64,000 nt of DNA from Sciurus carolinensis (taxonomy: Eukaryota; Chordata; Mammalia; Rodentia; Sciuridae): assembly GCF_902686445.1 (NCBI RefSeq), contig NC_062219.1, forward strand, positions 110,919,160 to 110,983,159, written 5' to 3'. Shown one piece after another: positions 9,917 through 23,095 of the stretch (the first letter of the stretch is position 1; every line of letters starts with the position of its first letter). A model generated the notes under the pieces. The model did not search any database. It was given only the letters and a program-made list of their open reading frames with translations, and had not been told where the DNA came from. A program made the position numbers and the translations under genes.

Positions 9917-12900
9917 TTGTATTTTTCTCTTGGTAAAGATTGCAGTGACACATTTTTTTTAAAGGGTGTTTTATGTCATAAAGCAGAACTTTCAAAAAAT
10001 TTTTTTACATACTTTTGAGATATGAAAAAATTTGGGATAAAATTTTTATGACAAATGAGTTCACAAATATCTTTTTATAGCAAACTGTTCTTTTGCATAC
10101 TTCTCAAATTGGCATTCATATTTCTGTCTTCTGACAGAAGAGGAACTTTTGTGGAGAGTTTGAGGAGTACTGAGTCTTAGGTTATACAGAAAACAAAGGC
10201 AGAGAAACGTACCTTAAAACATGGTTGAGTTATCAGGGAAGATACCCTGGTAGGATGACTAACTCAGCGCTCATTTTCAGCACTCATTCTCAGCACTCAT
10301 TCCCAAACAACTTCTTTGTCTACCCCTATAAAGAGTCTGGGAAAGCTAAATATGCTCTATTTTTGTAATTTGTTTTTAGATTCTATGAAGTCATCATGAA
10401 TACTGAATTAGTGAATACTGAACAATTGCTGCTAGGAAAAATTTGTGTATGTACACGCACACACATTTATATAGAGCATAACTCCTAAAAAGAACTCATC
10501 CTGGTAGATTTTATTTTCTTTCTTTATGAAACGATAAGTTGAGATTCAGACTTAAGAGGAACTTGCTGAGGCTGCCATGCTAACAGGTCCCAGACTTGGG
10601 ATTCAGTCCCATTTCAGCTATTCTCTTGAGTTGGAGAGCTACTTTTACTACACTGCACTGGCCACCACAGTCTGCATCCTCCATCACCTCTGTATGTGAG
10701 CTGAAACAAGAAGGCAGAATATCTCCTTATTAGTCCTCAGCTGGGGGTATGTGCATCAGGCAGCTCAGATTTTTCATTGCTCTGCACATGTCTACTAATG
10801 ATCATGATAATGCAGCAAGTATTGATTTTGAAGTTACAAGTAAATTTTAGTGTGCAGATATACAATGTGAAATTGCCAATAGTGATAAATAAATAATTTA
10901 TTTTTCTAGTCTCCCCAGTAGTTGGGGGTGGGTTTATGATGGAGTTTTGGCTCAAGAGGAATAATTTAAAATCTGTTACAGGGCTTTCACTTCTGACAAG
11001 TGACTGGTGCTACATGACCCTTTTCTTTCTGAGTTAATTTTGATTTAAGTTGGAAAGTGACAACAAAGTAACAGGTATGAAGATTAAAAACAGAGCAGTA
11101 CAGTGGAAAGATCATGGTTGTTAGTTGTGCCAATAACAGTTAACCCCATCCTAGCAACCACCTACCTGCAGTCATTTTTATTTAAAAGAACAACTTCTGC
11201 ATATATAAACCATTGTTGGTTAAGCTGTCTGTTATTTGGAACAGAATGCTTTCTTAATTGATGTAGCCAATAATTCTACCTTTATATGTTTCTTTTTTTT
11301 AATTGAAATGGAATGTTAATGTACTTATTGGCAGTTGATTATGAGCATCACTCCATGCAATATTTATGTATTATCTTCAATAGAAGATCATTTTATCTGT
11401 TTCTGTTCTTGCCAGATTTGTGTGGCATATGCTTAGTGAAATGCAATATTCTAGTGCCCTTCTTATGATTAAAAATAAAATCACAAGAAACAATGCGGTT
11501 TGTAGTGAAATGAATTGTTCCAACTGAACTTTGGGTCATTAAGCATGCATTGCAATGCTTATTGAGTTGTTACCACTTAGGTCTGTTGTTTATCTGGAGA
11601 GATTAAAAATATAGGCACTGATGCTCAAGAGATCCATATTGCTGACTGTTTTAGATATGCTGTCTACCCCACTTCTTTTCCAGTATGTGTGTTTTTCTGT
11701 AATTTCATTGGTCATAAAAAGATCAATCTTTCATTTACTCTGTTTTCAGGTAGGTATCAAAACAAGAAAATGATTATTAGTAAACACCCTAAAGATTTCA
11801 AAGAATGAAGACAGACTTTGAAATACATCCCGATCTTTCCCTGGGTAGCCAGATAATTTTGTGTTTAGGTGAAATCTCTCTTTTTATTTGAACTCATTTT
11901 CTCCTGTTTTGATTTTCATGGGTTATGGACAGTTCATTATTCTTGTCATACAAGTCATTTACATATTACCTATGAACAACTTTCATGATTCCTAGAAAAG
12001 AAAGAAAATCAAGGGGCTTCGAATTTGTTTTTGCCTCTGTCCTTTGAGCTATCTGGACAAATCCTTGGATAGACCACAAATACCTTAAGGTCAGTAACTG
12101 TTTAGTTTTTTGATCTTTTTATTCTCACTCGTTAGCAAAGGCCTTATAAAAGGAAGTTTCATACCTATTTGTTGAGTTTAGTAATCTTTAATTTGGATAT
12201 TATGTTCTTTTTTTTAAATGAATCTTAATTTGTAGTCAGATCACATGTTATGGAATTGTTGTGCAAATTATATGATTATTTACAAATCTGTGGTCAAAGA
12301 TTCTACCTGTTAACAGTAGTTAAAAGTAGTAGTAAAAGTGAGAAATATCCATGTCCTTTAAAAGTTATCTGTGGCATCACTTTTGTTGGTTTTATGGTTT
12401 TTGTTTTTTGCTTGTTTTGTTTTTTAACATGTTTTGTAGAATTACCCTTGGTTTAATTCTGTGGTTATTATTAAATACTTAATTTGACACTTGATATGTT
12501 TGAAGGACTGCTTATACAAGATATAAAAAAACAGTTGGCATAGTCTTTAATCCTTCTGGTTTTATTGTCTGGATGAATGACAAAAACATTTAAATTAAGT
12601 GGTACAAAAGTAGTATGTAAAGTTACATTTAAGTTAAGTTGTATGAAATATAGTATCTGCTTGTGTGATACTGGTTAAAAAAAAAGCCCTGGAAGTATAT
12701 AATAATGTGGTAGATCTTTATTAATCAAATGTTTACTTATAGCCATTTGTAACCAAGGCACCAATACAGGCTTTGTTTATGTTGAGTAGTTATCAGCTGT
12801 GGAGTATGGAGTATGGAGTGCGGGTCAAAGTTAAATAAGACAGTATTCATGCCTTCAAGGAGCTCTGACAGCCATGTACAGTGGCCCTTAGTAGGGATGG

Positions 12901-12984
12901 TAATTCTGTGAAAGGCTCACCCATGGTTTAGAGAGAAGTTTGGATGCAATAGGAGTTCAGACAAAGGAGAGGCTTTTCTGGGTC
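9917..12984. other. Intronic stretch with only a MIR remnant recognised
   Basis: Apart from the MIR at 10510-10640 I recognise no exon or family. A small tandem of about 13 bp (cagcactcattct-like, three units) lies at 10264-10302. Frames here are short and lack splice context. Confidence 0.5.
10510..10640 (-). repeat. MIR fragment
   Basis: 'gagattcagacttaagag' with 'aacttgctgaggctgccatg' and 'gacttgggattcagtccca' follow the MIR core order (gaggcacagagaggttaag ... agctgggattcgaaccc). Confidence 0.55.
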
Positions 12985-13205
12985 TATACTCTCAGAGATT
13001 TCTGCTGTAGAAAAATTATTGCTTTCTGTAGAGGTTGGGTCTCCTGAGATGGCTCTAGTCAACCAAAACTTTGTAATGTAGCTGTGAACTGCTGTTGTTC
13101 TGGTGTCCAAGAGTCAATTTTATAGCCAGGTCCAGATAATGCTTTTTTCTGGATGCTGTAATTTATCAAACAGTACCCTATAACAGAGGCAGGAAAATTT
13201 CTGGA
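12985..13205. repeat. Unidentified dispersed repeat, copy 1
   Basis: Aligns by eye over about 200 bp with 14797-15005 in the same orientation. Shared blocks include 'gtagctgtgaact' / 'gcaactgtgaact', 'tatagccaggtccag' / 'tatagccaagcccag' and 'agaggcaggaa'. The family was not recognised; it could be an old LTR or a fragment of a non-coding retrocopy. See findings. Confidence 0.6.
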
Positions 13206-13215
13206 CAGTTGAAGA

Positions 13216-13470
13216 ATTTTTCTTTTCTTTTCTTTTCTTTTTCTTTTTTTTCTTTCTTTTTTTTTTTTTTTTTTTGTGCTACAGATTGAACCCAAGGGCT
13301 CTTAACCACCGAGCCACATCCCCAGCCCTTTTATATAATTTATTAGAGACAGGGTCTCACTGAGTTGTATAGGGCTTGCTAAGTTTCTGAGGTTGGCTTT
13401 GAACGTGGGGTCCTCCTGCCTCAGCCTCCTGAGCAGCTGTGATTACAGGCGTGTATCACTGCACCCGGCT
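13216..13470 (-). mobile_element. B1-dID SINE with long T/C-rich tail
   Basis: CTTTT-rich tail (13216-13275), reverse ID-like box (gtgctacagattgaaccc ... gagccacatccccagccc), then reverse B1 ending 'cactgcacccggct'. Little diverged. The Lys-rich antisense frame 13059-13295 comes from the tail. Confidence 0.92.
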
Positions 13471-14796
13471 ATAATGAAAGGGTTTTATAGAAGGAACTTC
13501 TTAATGAGTCTGAGAATAGAAACTTTGGCTATCTAGATTTGTCTTTGTATATAGCAAATAGTTATTTAATTTTTTCTTTTATACTTTTTTATTCTCTTCT
13601 CATTTACACATACAAATTTTATAGATTTTTTTTTCCCATTTGTTTCAGTTCAGTATGGATTTCAGACAGGAAACTCGGTGTAATTCACTTACACAAAAAT
13701 TTTTTTTACCAGCTAAAACAATATTTTTAGTTTCAGGTTTTGCTATGCTTGCAGAATTTGTATATTTTGTGCTCATTCATTTTTATGGAAACTCTTTAAA
13801 CTTCTCAACTGTAGACATAGTACTTATATTTTTGGTCATCTAATTTTAGACTAATTTTCAAGAAAATATTTAGTAATGAATTTTCTTTTCATTCCAAAGC
13901 CTTACTGTTGTGTTACTTCTGAACACTTGCTGTAGATCTTTTTGTCAAGTCCCTTTTAGCAGTCCAAAAACTTATAACTGCCTATTTGGAGATCTGCCTC
14001 ATATTAATAACTTCAGAATATATTATATTATAATGAGTTTGTATTTTAACTGACAAGAACATAAAGGGGAGTCATATCTTACTCAGCCTGCCAGTGACTA
14101 AGAGGAATGTAGAGGTATGGTTGTTAATGACTTTAGTCTTAATCATTTGAGAAAATAAATGCGGTGCTTTTCAGTAGTGCTGATGGTACCTACTTTCAGA
14201 TGATATTTTAAAGTTCTGTTCCATTTCTGATGACTGTACCATAAATTAATTTTTTAGACAGGTTGGTCATACCCTTCAATAGGAGTGAGATGATGGGGAT
14301 TTAGAAATAGATCTCCCAGTACAATCACATTGGATCTTTTTGAAAGATACCATTATAGATTCTAAAATACAGAACTAGTGATGAACACCCAGTCAGTTGA
14401 GTGGTGTGTTCCTTACCATTTGAATTTGAGTTCATTACACTCTCTTATTTCTTTTCTCTTGTGTCTACCTTTCCCAGTGGGGTAGTCTGTTGACTAGCAG
14501 GGACCATCTGCCTGAGGGTAACTGGTAGTAAGGTATCAGTTGTCGTTTTTTCTTTATCTACATATTGTGGTGGTAGTGTGCTATTGAATGTATTCCTATT
14601 AGGATATGACTTCTGGTTCTGCACCTTCATAATATAAAACACGTATGTTGTTGTGGTGGGCAATCAGAATATTTCTGGAAGCCATTCTTCTACCATGACA
14701 GCTAGCAATAACCATACAAGGAAGTTTCTGATACGCACTAATCCCAAACTAAAGGTACTTCCTATTCATGTTCCCTTAGCAGGATTCCAAAAATAC

Positions 14797-15005
14797 CTGT
14801 TCTAGAAAAGTATTATCCTGCATAGAAGTCAGACCATCTGAGTTGGTTGTAGTCAGCCTGAAAATTATAATGCAACTGTGAACTAGTATTCCTTTCTGGG
14901 GCCCAGTAAGTCACTTCTATAGCCAAGCCCAGGTAATACTTCTTCCAGACACTACACTTTCTCAAGTTAAATATTATCCTGCTATAGAGGCAGGAAGGTT
15001 GTAGA
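14797..15005. repeat. Unidentified dispersed repeat, copy 2
   Basis: Partner of 12985-13205 (see that entry). Copy 2 contains a 'cctgctatagaggcaggaag' block near its right end. Confidence 0.6.
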
Positions 15006-15117
15006 TTAAGATGTAGGAAAAAGAATGTCTGTGAGGGGCTCCAAATTGTAAAATAATGATATTAGTTTTCAAAAGTTATAATTTTAGAAATATATTTAGA
15101 ATTCTGATTATGGTCTA

Positions 15118-15290
15118 GAACAAAGATTCTTATCCTTGATTGCAGATTAAAATTACCTAAAACACTTTTTAAAAAATACTAATGCCTGAGTTCCTGCCCA
15201 TAATCATTGAATCAGAATCTCTTGGATTTGAGATTTGTATATTTTTCAAATCTGTAGATGATTCTAATGTGCAGTTCATGTTATAGATAT
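15118..15290 (+). repeat. MER5-type (hAT-Charlie) element
   Basis: Landmarks in order: 'gattaaaattacctaaaac', 'atgcctgagttcctgcccat', 'ttgaatcagaatctcttgga', 'gattctaatgtgcagttc'. Typical MER5A structure; no intact inverted-repeat ends seen. Confidence 0.65.
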
Positions 15291-18200
15291 AGAATGGGGG
15301 GTTAAATGATATATTGATTTTTGGGTACTGTTCTTAAAATTATTCCCTTTTAAAATAATATAACATTTCAAAGTAAAAAAAAATTGACATCCTTTTTTCT
15401 TTATCTTATATTGATTGATAAGCCTGTCCAATTATGACATTATTGAAACTTCTTTCTACAGTGTTATATAAAACATAATAGAGTTGAATAATAATCAGTG
15501 AAGTTGAAACAAGGAAAAGTGAAGATTTCAGCAATGCTTTTAACAGGAAAAAACCATTTTGTTTGCCAGGAGAGATTCCCTTTCAAGGAAAATTGTAGGA
15601 AGTCGTATTCTTTTTAACTTATTAGTATTCTCTGATCAAATCAACAGCAATTTAATTTAAGTGGTGATGCCTGTTAATTATTTACATATTTCTTATATTT
15701 AACTAGATTATCAGAATCCTACATTTTTTTTTCTAACTAGAACCATAGAAATTATGGCATTAGTAAATCATGGACTCACTTCTTTATATCACTTTTTACC
15801 AAAAAAAGTCTTTAGAAGTTGTTTTAAAAAATCATTTTGATGAAAAGTGGAAAAATATTTTTATCACTCTTAAAGTAGATAAATTTTAATAGAAAGCCAG
15901 TTTTTAAAATATTACCTATTTCTTCACACCTGCTTATAATTACTATCACAAAATTGAAGCATTAAAACATGTTTCTTCTTGTTCTGATAAAAGTCTTAAT
16001 ATTTTCTTGAGGCTGATAGATGAATACAGCAAAGATGGTATTGATTTAAACATTTCATAATCAAAGGTTCCTGAAGTCTTTTTAATCCTATTTAATCTTA
16101 TGAGCATAAAAAAAGAAAGAAAGAATGGAAAGGCCACCTTTTGAGATGTATGCCAGTTATTGAGCCTATTCCTTTAAATGTGACAACAAAATTTATCCCA
16201 AGAAGTGTTTGCGTTGAACCCTTTGACCATTCTGGACTCAGGAAGGATTCAGTAGTTTTGTTAGTTAAAGAACACTATACAAATGTTGAGGATGTCTGCA
16301 TTACATTAGGGAATTGAAAACATTTTGTCATCCTGTGATAAGAACAAAACCAGGTGGCTCTATTCTGTGGCTTAGGATGTGGGTTTCTTTGGTTCTGCTA
16401 GTAGTTTTAGACACTGAGAGAAACAAGTTACATATGCAAAATGAGCTGTTTTTTAAAGCTCCTTGTAGTTTGGTACCATAATTATTGGCCATGTAATCTG
16501 TTCTAGTGACCATTTCTTGTGTGACAAGCTATTCGTTAAATTCTAGAGTTTAGATAGATCATGCCAAGGAATTATAAATAAAATAAGATAAAAATAAGGA
16601 GTTTGACTTCATTCTTGTTGCATTTGAATATCAGGTGAATTATTTGCTGTAATATGTATTTCAAAAATGGAAGTTTGCCTGTTTATTTGTTTGTATGTAT
16701 GTACCTATGTATGTATATATCACATACACGTGAACTTCGGGTGTTCTTCAGCAGAGGCTCATAGTAGCTTCTGGTTAGGTCCTTGACCCTAATCCCCTGG
16801 GGTTTTTCCTGAGCACAGTGACCTAGAATCTCAGTCCTGTAGTTATCCTTATCTTACTTTTTTGTGATTCTTTAAAAAACAATATTCTCAAGTCATTTGT
16901 TTTCATTTGTTTATAATGCAAAATCTACTTAACATTCTGTGATAAAATTCATGGTTTTTATGTTATGTGTGAAAATTAGAAGGAATCAACTTAATCACAG
17001 ATTTTAATCATCCCAGGAAGTTTCTCCTTTTAGTTTCTACTTGTTTCACATTAATTTTGGTGTGCTGTCCTTTTCAGATCTACTTTGTTTTTTCCTAAGA
17101 TGCTCAGTTATACTGTTCAAACTGCAGATCAAATACTACCTTCTCTTTTGTAATTCTGATGACACTTGTAGAAGTTTCCCTCCCCCCTCCCTCTATCCGT
17201 CCTTCCTTCCTTCCATCCTTTTTTCCCTCTTTCCTTTCTTCTTTCCATCCATCCATCCATCCATCCAGCCAGCCAGCCAGCCAGCTTTGCTCATTTCTTT
17301 TTTAAACCAACATTTACTAAGCATTATCTTGCAGTCATTTTGTTTCTAACACTGTAGAATCCTTGGTAAATGTAAAGCAAATAATGTTTGAATGGCTTAA
17401 TGATATAAGTGGTAAGCCACCTGTGTTTTAAACCAAGTACGCAAAACAAAGGGCATTGATCTTTAGGATTTTTCTTTATTCTAAATTAGTTGTGAGTTAG
17501 AAGGAAACTGACTCCTTAGGTTGCACCAGTTATCTCCTACTGTTTTGAGTAGACTTTTAGGGTTCTTTCTGATTTAATTGTCTTTATGTGGTTGACATCA
17601 TGTAAGAGACAGATTGTTGGCAGTATAATTGTTATTTTAATGTAGCTATTCCAGTAATTATAAGCATCAGTAATTAGGATTCTCTCTACCTCACACCTCA
17701 AATCGCTCCCTCCATTTAAGTTTTACATTTTTGGTTTTTTTGTGAGATTTATTTAAAGCCAATATTCCAGTTGTTTGTAAAAAGCAAAAGAAAACTACTT
17801 GAAATCACTGTCCTATATAATCTTTAAAGTCTATTATTTTACTCCCTTCTTCACTGTTTCCTCAGATGGAAGTCAGTTATTCAGAGACAATTCTAAACAT
17901 GAAGATAAAATCAAATTGAATTTTTCTAGTAATTTAAGTGATATGATAGATATAGTCTTCTATATTATCTAAGCAAAGAATAAATTAATTGTATAGAAAA
18001 GGACTTCAATGTTTACAAGTAATTACATACATTTTGTGTGGCAAAGGATGATTCGTGGAAATTCATGATTAGATAGGTTATAGAAAATTTGGGGTTATAG
18101 AAAAGTTGTTATCTAATATTAGTAAGAAAAAATTAAACCTAATGAAGTTAGTAAGCTTTTCGTACCTATTTTAATTTTGACTTTGAACTCAAACAGTGTA

Positions 18201-18494
18201 TAGTATATATTTGTGGATATTTAGTGTTATCTTTTGACCTATCTTTGGTTAACCAAATGTACACATTTTCTATTCAAAGTTTTAATAATGTATTATATTA
18301 TAGTTTCTGTGCAGGTTGAGCCATCAGTTTCTTTTCATTGTTCCATTGTTAATTTTACTTTATCATTGTTATCAGTTATTTCATGAACAAAAGAAATACA
18401 TTTTAATGTGTTCCTGTTATCCTTATTTAGTGATTAATTCCTATTGTTGCTGTAAATACTCCTTTTAAGGGACTGATTAATTAAAATTTTATGG
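15291..18494. other. Intronic stretch with simple repeats only
   Basis: AT-rich. I see no exon or family, apart from the tract at 17160-17285 and a (tatg)n-like run near 16690-16720. The 102-codon frame at 17041-17349 runs through that tract and is compositional. Confidence 0.5.
17160..17285. repeat. (CCTT)n / (CATC)n / (CAGC)n compound simple repeat
   Basis: Irregular pyrimidine tract followed by ccatccatccatccat and then agccagccagccagc. Confidence 0.9.
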
Positions 18495-18670
18495 TTTGCC
18501 TTCCATGCCTGAGGTGTTGTTCTAATCGTAAGGACCATTGAATAAGATAAAGTTTCTGTCCTCACAAAGCTTACATGGTACTGGCAGAAGTAGACAATGA
18601 ACATATGCTGTGTATAATATATATATTCTAGGAATAAAGTAGGGTGAGGGGATAGAATATTATAGAAGGT

Positions 18671-18673
<3 letters not shown>

Positions 18674-18705
<32 letters not shown>

Positions 18706-18788
18706 GGGGAGGAGGGATGCTGGGGATGGAATCCAGGACCTCAAGCTTGCTATACAAGCTCTCTCCCACTGAGCTACATACCCAGGCC
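18674..18788 (-). mobile_element. ID SINE
   Basis: A 29-base T-run, then the reverse ID body (gctggggatggaatccagg ... ctgagctacatacccagg). Inserted in the L2. Confidence 0.88.
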
Positions 18789-19053
18789 AAAGCTGATCTC
18801 TTCAGTATGATGATCAAGAAAGGCCAATGTGCAAGGAATTATTTGAGTGGAGATCTGAATGAAGTTATACCAATCCCCATTTGAGGGAAAAGCAGATGTA
18901 AAAATATTTACTTGGGAGTGTATTTTGTGAGTGTGAGGATCAGCAAGAAGTTTGTTTGGTAAAGATACAAGGAATATAGTAGATGAAGGCAAAGGAGACC
19001 AGTCTTGAAGGACATGGCCAGTAGTTGTAATTTATTTAAGTATGTATTTCCTT

Positions 19054-19225
19054 CCAGGCATGGTGGTGAAATGGGGAGGACTGCAAATTTAAGAGCAGCC
19101 CCTGTGACTTACCAAGTCCCTGACTAAAAATAAAACCCAAAAAGTGGCTGGGCTTGTGACTCTGGTAGAGCGCTCCTGGGTTCAATCCCCAGCATCACTC
19201 ACTCACTCACTCAATCAATTTAAAA
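19054..19225 (+). mobile_element. B1-dID SINE (diverged)
   Basis: 'ccaggcatggtggtga' starts a shortened B1. The ID-like half reads 'gtggctgggcttgtgactc ... gggttcaatccccagca' and the tail is (actc)n. Confidence 0.78.
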
Positions 19226-20050
19226 AATGTAGATTTTGTTATTTGAAAGATTTTGATTAAAAGAGGAGTGTGAGTGTACTACAGAGGATTAAACTAGCTG
19301 CTGTGTGAAGAAAAGACTTCATGGAGTTAATGATAGCTTGGATTATAGTAGTTGGAGGTATTTCCATTCGGATTCTGGAAACATTTACTAATAGATCAGA
19401 TGTGGAACACAAAAATAAGAAAGACTTTAGAGATGATTCTAAGGACTTTGGGCTGAAGAATTGGGTGAATGGTGGTGCTAATAAGATAATAATAAGTCTG
19501 GCGAGGAAAATTATCATTTGAGGTTTGGATGTGTTCCATTTATGTTACTAAGCTAGCGGTTGTATCAATAATCTGGATTTTTTGGGTGTGAAAAGTCAGC
19601 ATAGAAAACTGGGCTTGGGAGTAGATGAAGCTCATCTAGAAAGTACACTTTGATGTAGAAGAGAAGTTGGTCTGAGGACTGATCCAGTGTTTAAAGAAAA
19701 AAAGAGTACCAACCAAAGAAACTGAGGAGATGCTGTCACTGAGAAGAGTGTGGCATCCTAGAAACCAAATAAAGCAGTGTTTTAGGAAGGAAAGAAATAT
19801 GTTAAGTGTTGAGAACCTTCACCTATGAGTTAACTGACTATTGTGTTAGTGGACAGTATTTGCCTAGGAAACAGAAAATTTTATATAAAACAAAGTTAAT
19901 TTAAAAAATGTTGAATTAGAAAACATTTAAAAAGAATGATTTAGAATTATAGTTTTAACTTTCACAATTGTCTTTACAATCTACTGACCATTGTTTTAAG
20001 GAAGGTTAAAATTTTTTACCTTGTTTTAAGTGTAATTAATGTCAACATTT

Positions 20051-20208
20051 TGCCAGGCATGGTGGCACATGCCTGTAATCCCACTGACTTGGAAGGATGA
20101 GGCAGGAGGAATTTAAGTTCAGAGCCAGCCTCAGCTCAGTGTTAAAGCACACCTGTGTTCAATCCCTGGTATTCCCCCCTCAAGTCCCCCTCCCCCACTC
20201 ACACACAA
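20051..20208 (+). mobile_element. B1-dID SINE (internally shortened)
   Basis: Starts 'tgccaggcatggtggcacat' and goes through B1 to 'cagcctcagctcagtgttaa', so most of the ID body is deleted. Ends in 'caatccctggt' and a C/A-rich tail. Confidence 0.82.
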
Positions 20209-21359
20209 TAAAAGATAACAGTTAACTTTGTTTCCCAAGATCTGATTTAAGCTTGTTTGTGGCTCTCTCCAGTTTATAATAGTCTATTTCTTAGCATTAA
20301 TCTTAAGATTTCAAGCACACATGCATATGTGACTGGACATTTCTAAGAATGTAAGCTTAGTATGAGCAGTCTTGAGTACACTTGAGTACAGATAATCTGA
20401 AAATGCTTTTGTCAGTGTGAATTCTCTGTATGATATATGGGCTCTTGATCTTTAATTTGCTTTACAGAAGATATTTAATAATAAATTTTAAGTATCATTT
20501 GTAGAAATTAGGAAGTTAAAATAGTTCTATCTACCTTGCATTATATGTTATAGATAAAAAATAAAGCTTTCCATGTAAGTACTGAAATTTATTGAAGTAT
20601 TGTCACCAGGATATGCTATAATATTTTCAAGTCACAATGACTATATATTAATATAATTCAATGCCCCAGCAGTTCATTTAAAGAGAACTGGAATTTTAAG
20701 ATGTTTTAAAACACACAATATGTTAAAAATTTGGAATAAATAAATAAATATGGAAGACTACATAACTTAAAAGCATAGGTTCCAAAATCAGCAAACCTGG
20801 ATATTCATCTACTAATTAGAGTCATTTTTGTGATACATAACATATATACTCCTGAAAATGAACATGCTATACATTGACACAGTGAAAACCACAGGACTTA
20901 GGGGTAAATGAGATTATGGCACAATACACTTTTTAAAAAGATCACATATGTTCAATAGTTAATAACTACTGCAATACATTTGGCACTTCATATTGAAAAA
21001 TACCTCAGTTTCCTTGTGGAAGAGGGTAGAAAGGGTTGCAGTTCGTGAGTTGCTGTAAACAATGGAAAGAGGTTATCTGAAATCAGAAGGAAAGTTGTAA
21101 TAGCAGATGTGCTTGATAAGTGAGTCATAGCTCATGTGGTGAAGTAACTGGTGATGTTTAAGGTGTGTGCTTTTTTTGTATTCCTATATGGCTCACTTCA
21201 AGTTGATTTAATTTTGTGCATTCACCTCATTTTTTTTGTGAACAAAATCACTCATAAGCAAATGTGAAAATAGAGTTATGCTCATATTGTTCTGTGTTAT
21301 ATCATTTGTATTGGAACAAATTTGCATTTTCAAAATAAGTGTTATATTGAAATTAATTA
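20209..21359. other. AT-rich intronic stretch, nothing recognised
   Basis: No exon, family or clear inverted repeat seen. Confidence 0.5.
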
Positions 21360-21500
21360 TACCATTTAGAGATCTTTGGCACATTAACTTCTCAGAGCCT
21401 TGATTTCCCATATGAAAATTGAGTTATTAGTATTTACCTCATAGGGTTTTTTTTTGGGGAGGGGGAATAAGTGAATATATACATGTAATTTTAGAATTCA
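21360..21500 (+). repeat. MIR fragment
   Basis: 'cttctcagagccttgatttc' then 'catatgaaaattgagttatt' and 'tacctcatagggt' match the MIR segment (cctcagtttcctcatctgtaaa ... tacctcatagggttg). Confidence 0.7.
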
Positions 21501-21899
21501 GTATAATATATGTATTTGTTAAAAAAGGAGTAGTTTCCTAAAACGTCTATTTGGATACTGTTCCATCTGGAGAAAGAAAAAATGTAAAATATGTTTTTGT
21601 GGTTATTTCTCTAGGAGGAAGTAGATGTTATATGTATAGCTCCAATTCTTTATAGATAATTTAATGCCTGTAATTTAGTTACTAACAATAGTAATGACTT
21701 GCTTTACCTATGGATTACACATGAAAATTAGCATGTAATTATTGTTTGTTTTCTAATAAATTTCTTTATTGAAATAGTATAATTATTTAACTTCTAGCTG
21801 TCTATTTCTTTTTTCTTCTTTTCCCCTTTCCTTACGTCTGTTGTCTTAATCTTCCATCTTTAGGAATACCATTATAGAATTTCTATCTTTTGCTCTGTC

Positions 21900-22272
21900 C
21901 CTGTTCCTAGCATGTGCTGCCTTCTTGCCCCAATTCATTCATTGTTCATGCCACACTGCCAAAGTGACAAAGCCATTTCCTTGCTCAGAAGTCTCACCCC
22001 ATAGTGATCTCCATCATATGAACCATGTACTCTAGGCAAACTAGATGATCTCGTTCTTCCCTGTGCTGCTGGAGATGTCTGGAATGTACCATTCTTGTCT
22101 GGTCTCATTCACCTTTCCTCTGTGTGAATTTCTCCTATAGCTTTTACACTGAATAGTAATTCTTTCCCACCTTTCTTCACTGAAATATAAATCCTTGTGT
22201 TCAGAGATAGTGTGTTTTCTTATTGTTATCCCTTGACTTGAGCACATACTAGATATTCAATAAATGTCAAGA
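21900..22272 (+). repeat. L2 LINE 3' end
   Basis: The C-terminal coding remnant ('ttgctcagaagtctcacccc') is followed by an L2-like 3' UTR ending 'agatattcaataaatgtc', the usual L2 terminus. Confidence 0.65.
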
Positions 22273-22320
22273 CAAGGAAGGAAAGAAGGGAAAGAAGGCA
22301 GAGAAGGGAGGAATAATGAG
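22273..22320. repeat. Purine-rich (GGAA)n-like tract
   Basis: aaggaaggaaagaagggaa and similar units; low complexity. Confidence 0.75.
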
Positions 22321-22354
22321 CAAAATGTAGATCATTAATTTTAAAAAGTGGAAA

Positions 22355-22556
22355 CTGTGGGTGGTGGCACATGCCTGTAATCCTAGTGGCTTGGGAGACT
22401 GAGACAGGAGGATCTTGAGTTCAAAGTCAGCCTCAGCAAAAGCAAGGTGCTAAGCAACTCATTGAGGCCCTGTCTCTAAATAAAATACAAAAAAAGGACT
22501 GGGGATGTGGCTCGGTGGTTGAGTGCCCCTGAGTTTGATCCCTGGTATGCCCCCAA
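22355..22556 (+). mobile_element. B1-dID SINE
   Basis: Full structure: B1 ('ggtggtggcacatgcctgta', 'gagactgagacaggaggatc', 'gaggccctgtctctaaat') joined to the ID-like half ('ctggggatgtggctcggtgg', 'gagtgcccctgag'). Confidence 0.93.
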
Positions 22557-23095
22557 AATCAACCAATTAATTAATCAAGGCTAGGTCTCCTTCATCCAAT
22601 ATTGATGCTGTAAATCCATGGACAATTTTTATTATTTCTACTTGTATTATGTACATAATCTTTTAGCTATTAAAGGTGAGTAAGAAATAAGAAAAAAATG
22701 TTTTAAAAGCATAATATGACCTAATATTCTTCGAGTTTTGGTAAACAGTAGTTGGTTAAGTAAAATATGTCACTTTATTTTTATTGCCATTTATATTTTG
22801 TGTTCTTTCTCTGATTATTATGTTTCAAGTCATTAAATTTTACTTTTAACCTCAATTTATAACAATAATATTGCAAAAATAGAGGCCTTCCTCTGAAGGA
22901 TGAGATATTATTTTAATGATACTCTAATTGAAAAGAGATTTTTGATGACTGTTTATATACTTTAATTACAATTTTCCCCCAAATTTATAAAGATGACAAT
23001 GCCACCAAACTTATCAAACTCTAGGAGATTGAGTGCTTATTTTATGAGAGTTGAAGTTAAAGTTAGTTTTGCAATAATAATACATTTCACAGTTT

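Larger units (their letters stand above)
18495..19830 (-). mobile_element. Old L2 LINE, 3' part of ORF and 3' end, split by two SINEs
   Basis: Reverse of L2. The 3' end comes first ('ggtgttgttctaatcg', 'ctgtcctcacaaagcttaca' at about 18500-18590). ORF sequence follows on both sides of the inserted SINEs: 'ggattatagtag' (19341), 'cattcggattctgga' (19366), 'gatgattctaaggactttgg' (19432), 'gaggactgatccagtg' (19673) and 'ggcatcctagaaaccaaata' (19752). The frames at 19257-19521 are remnants or antisense of it. The 5' limit is uncertain. Confidence 0.7.

Noticed and set aside
17160..17285. Short direct repeats that might suggest a CRISPR-like array
   Set aside because: They are contiguous 4-bp microsatellite units without spacers, in a mammalian genome.
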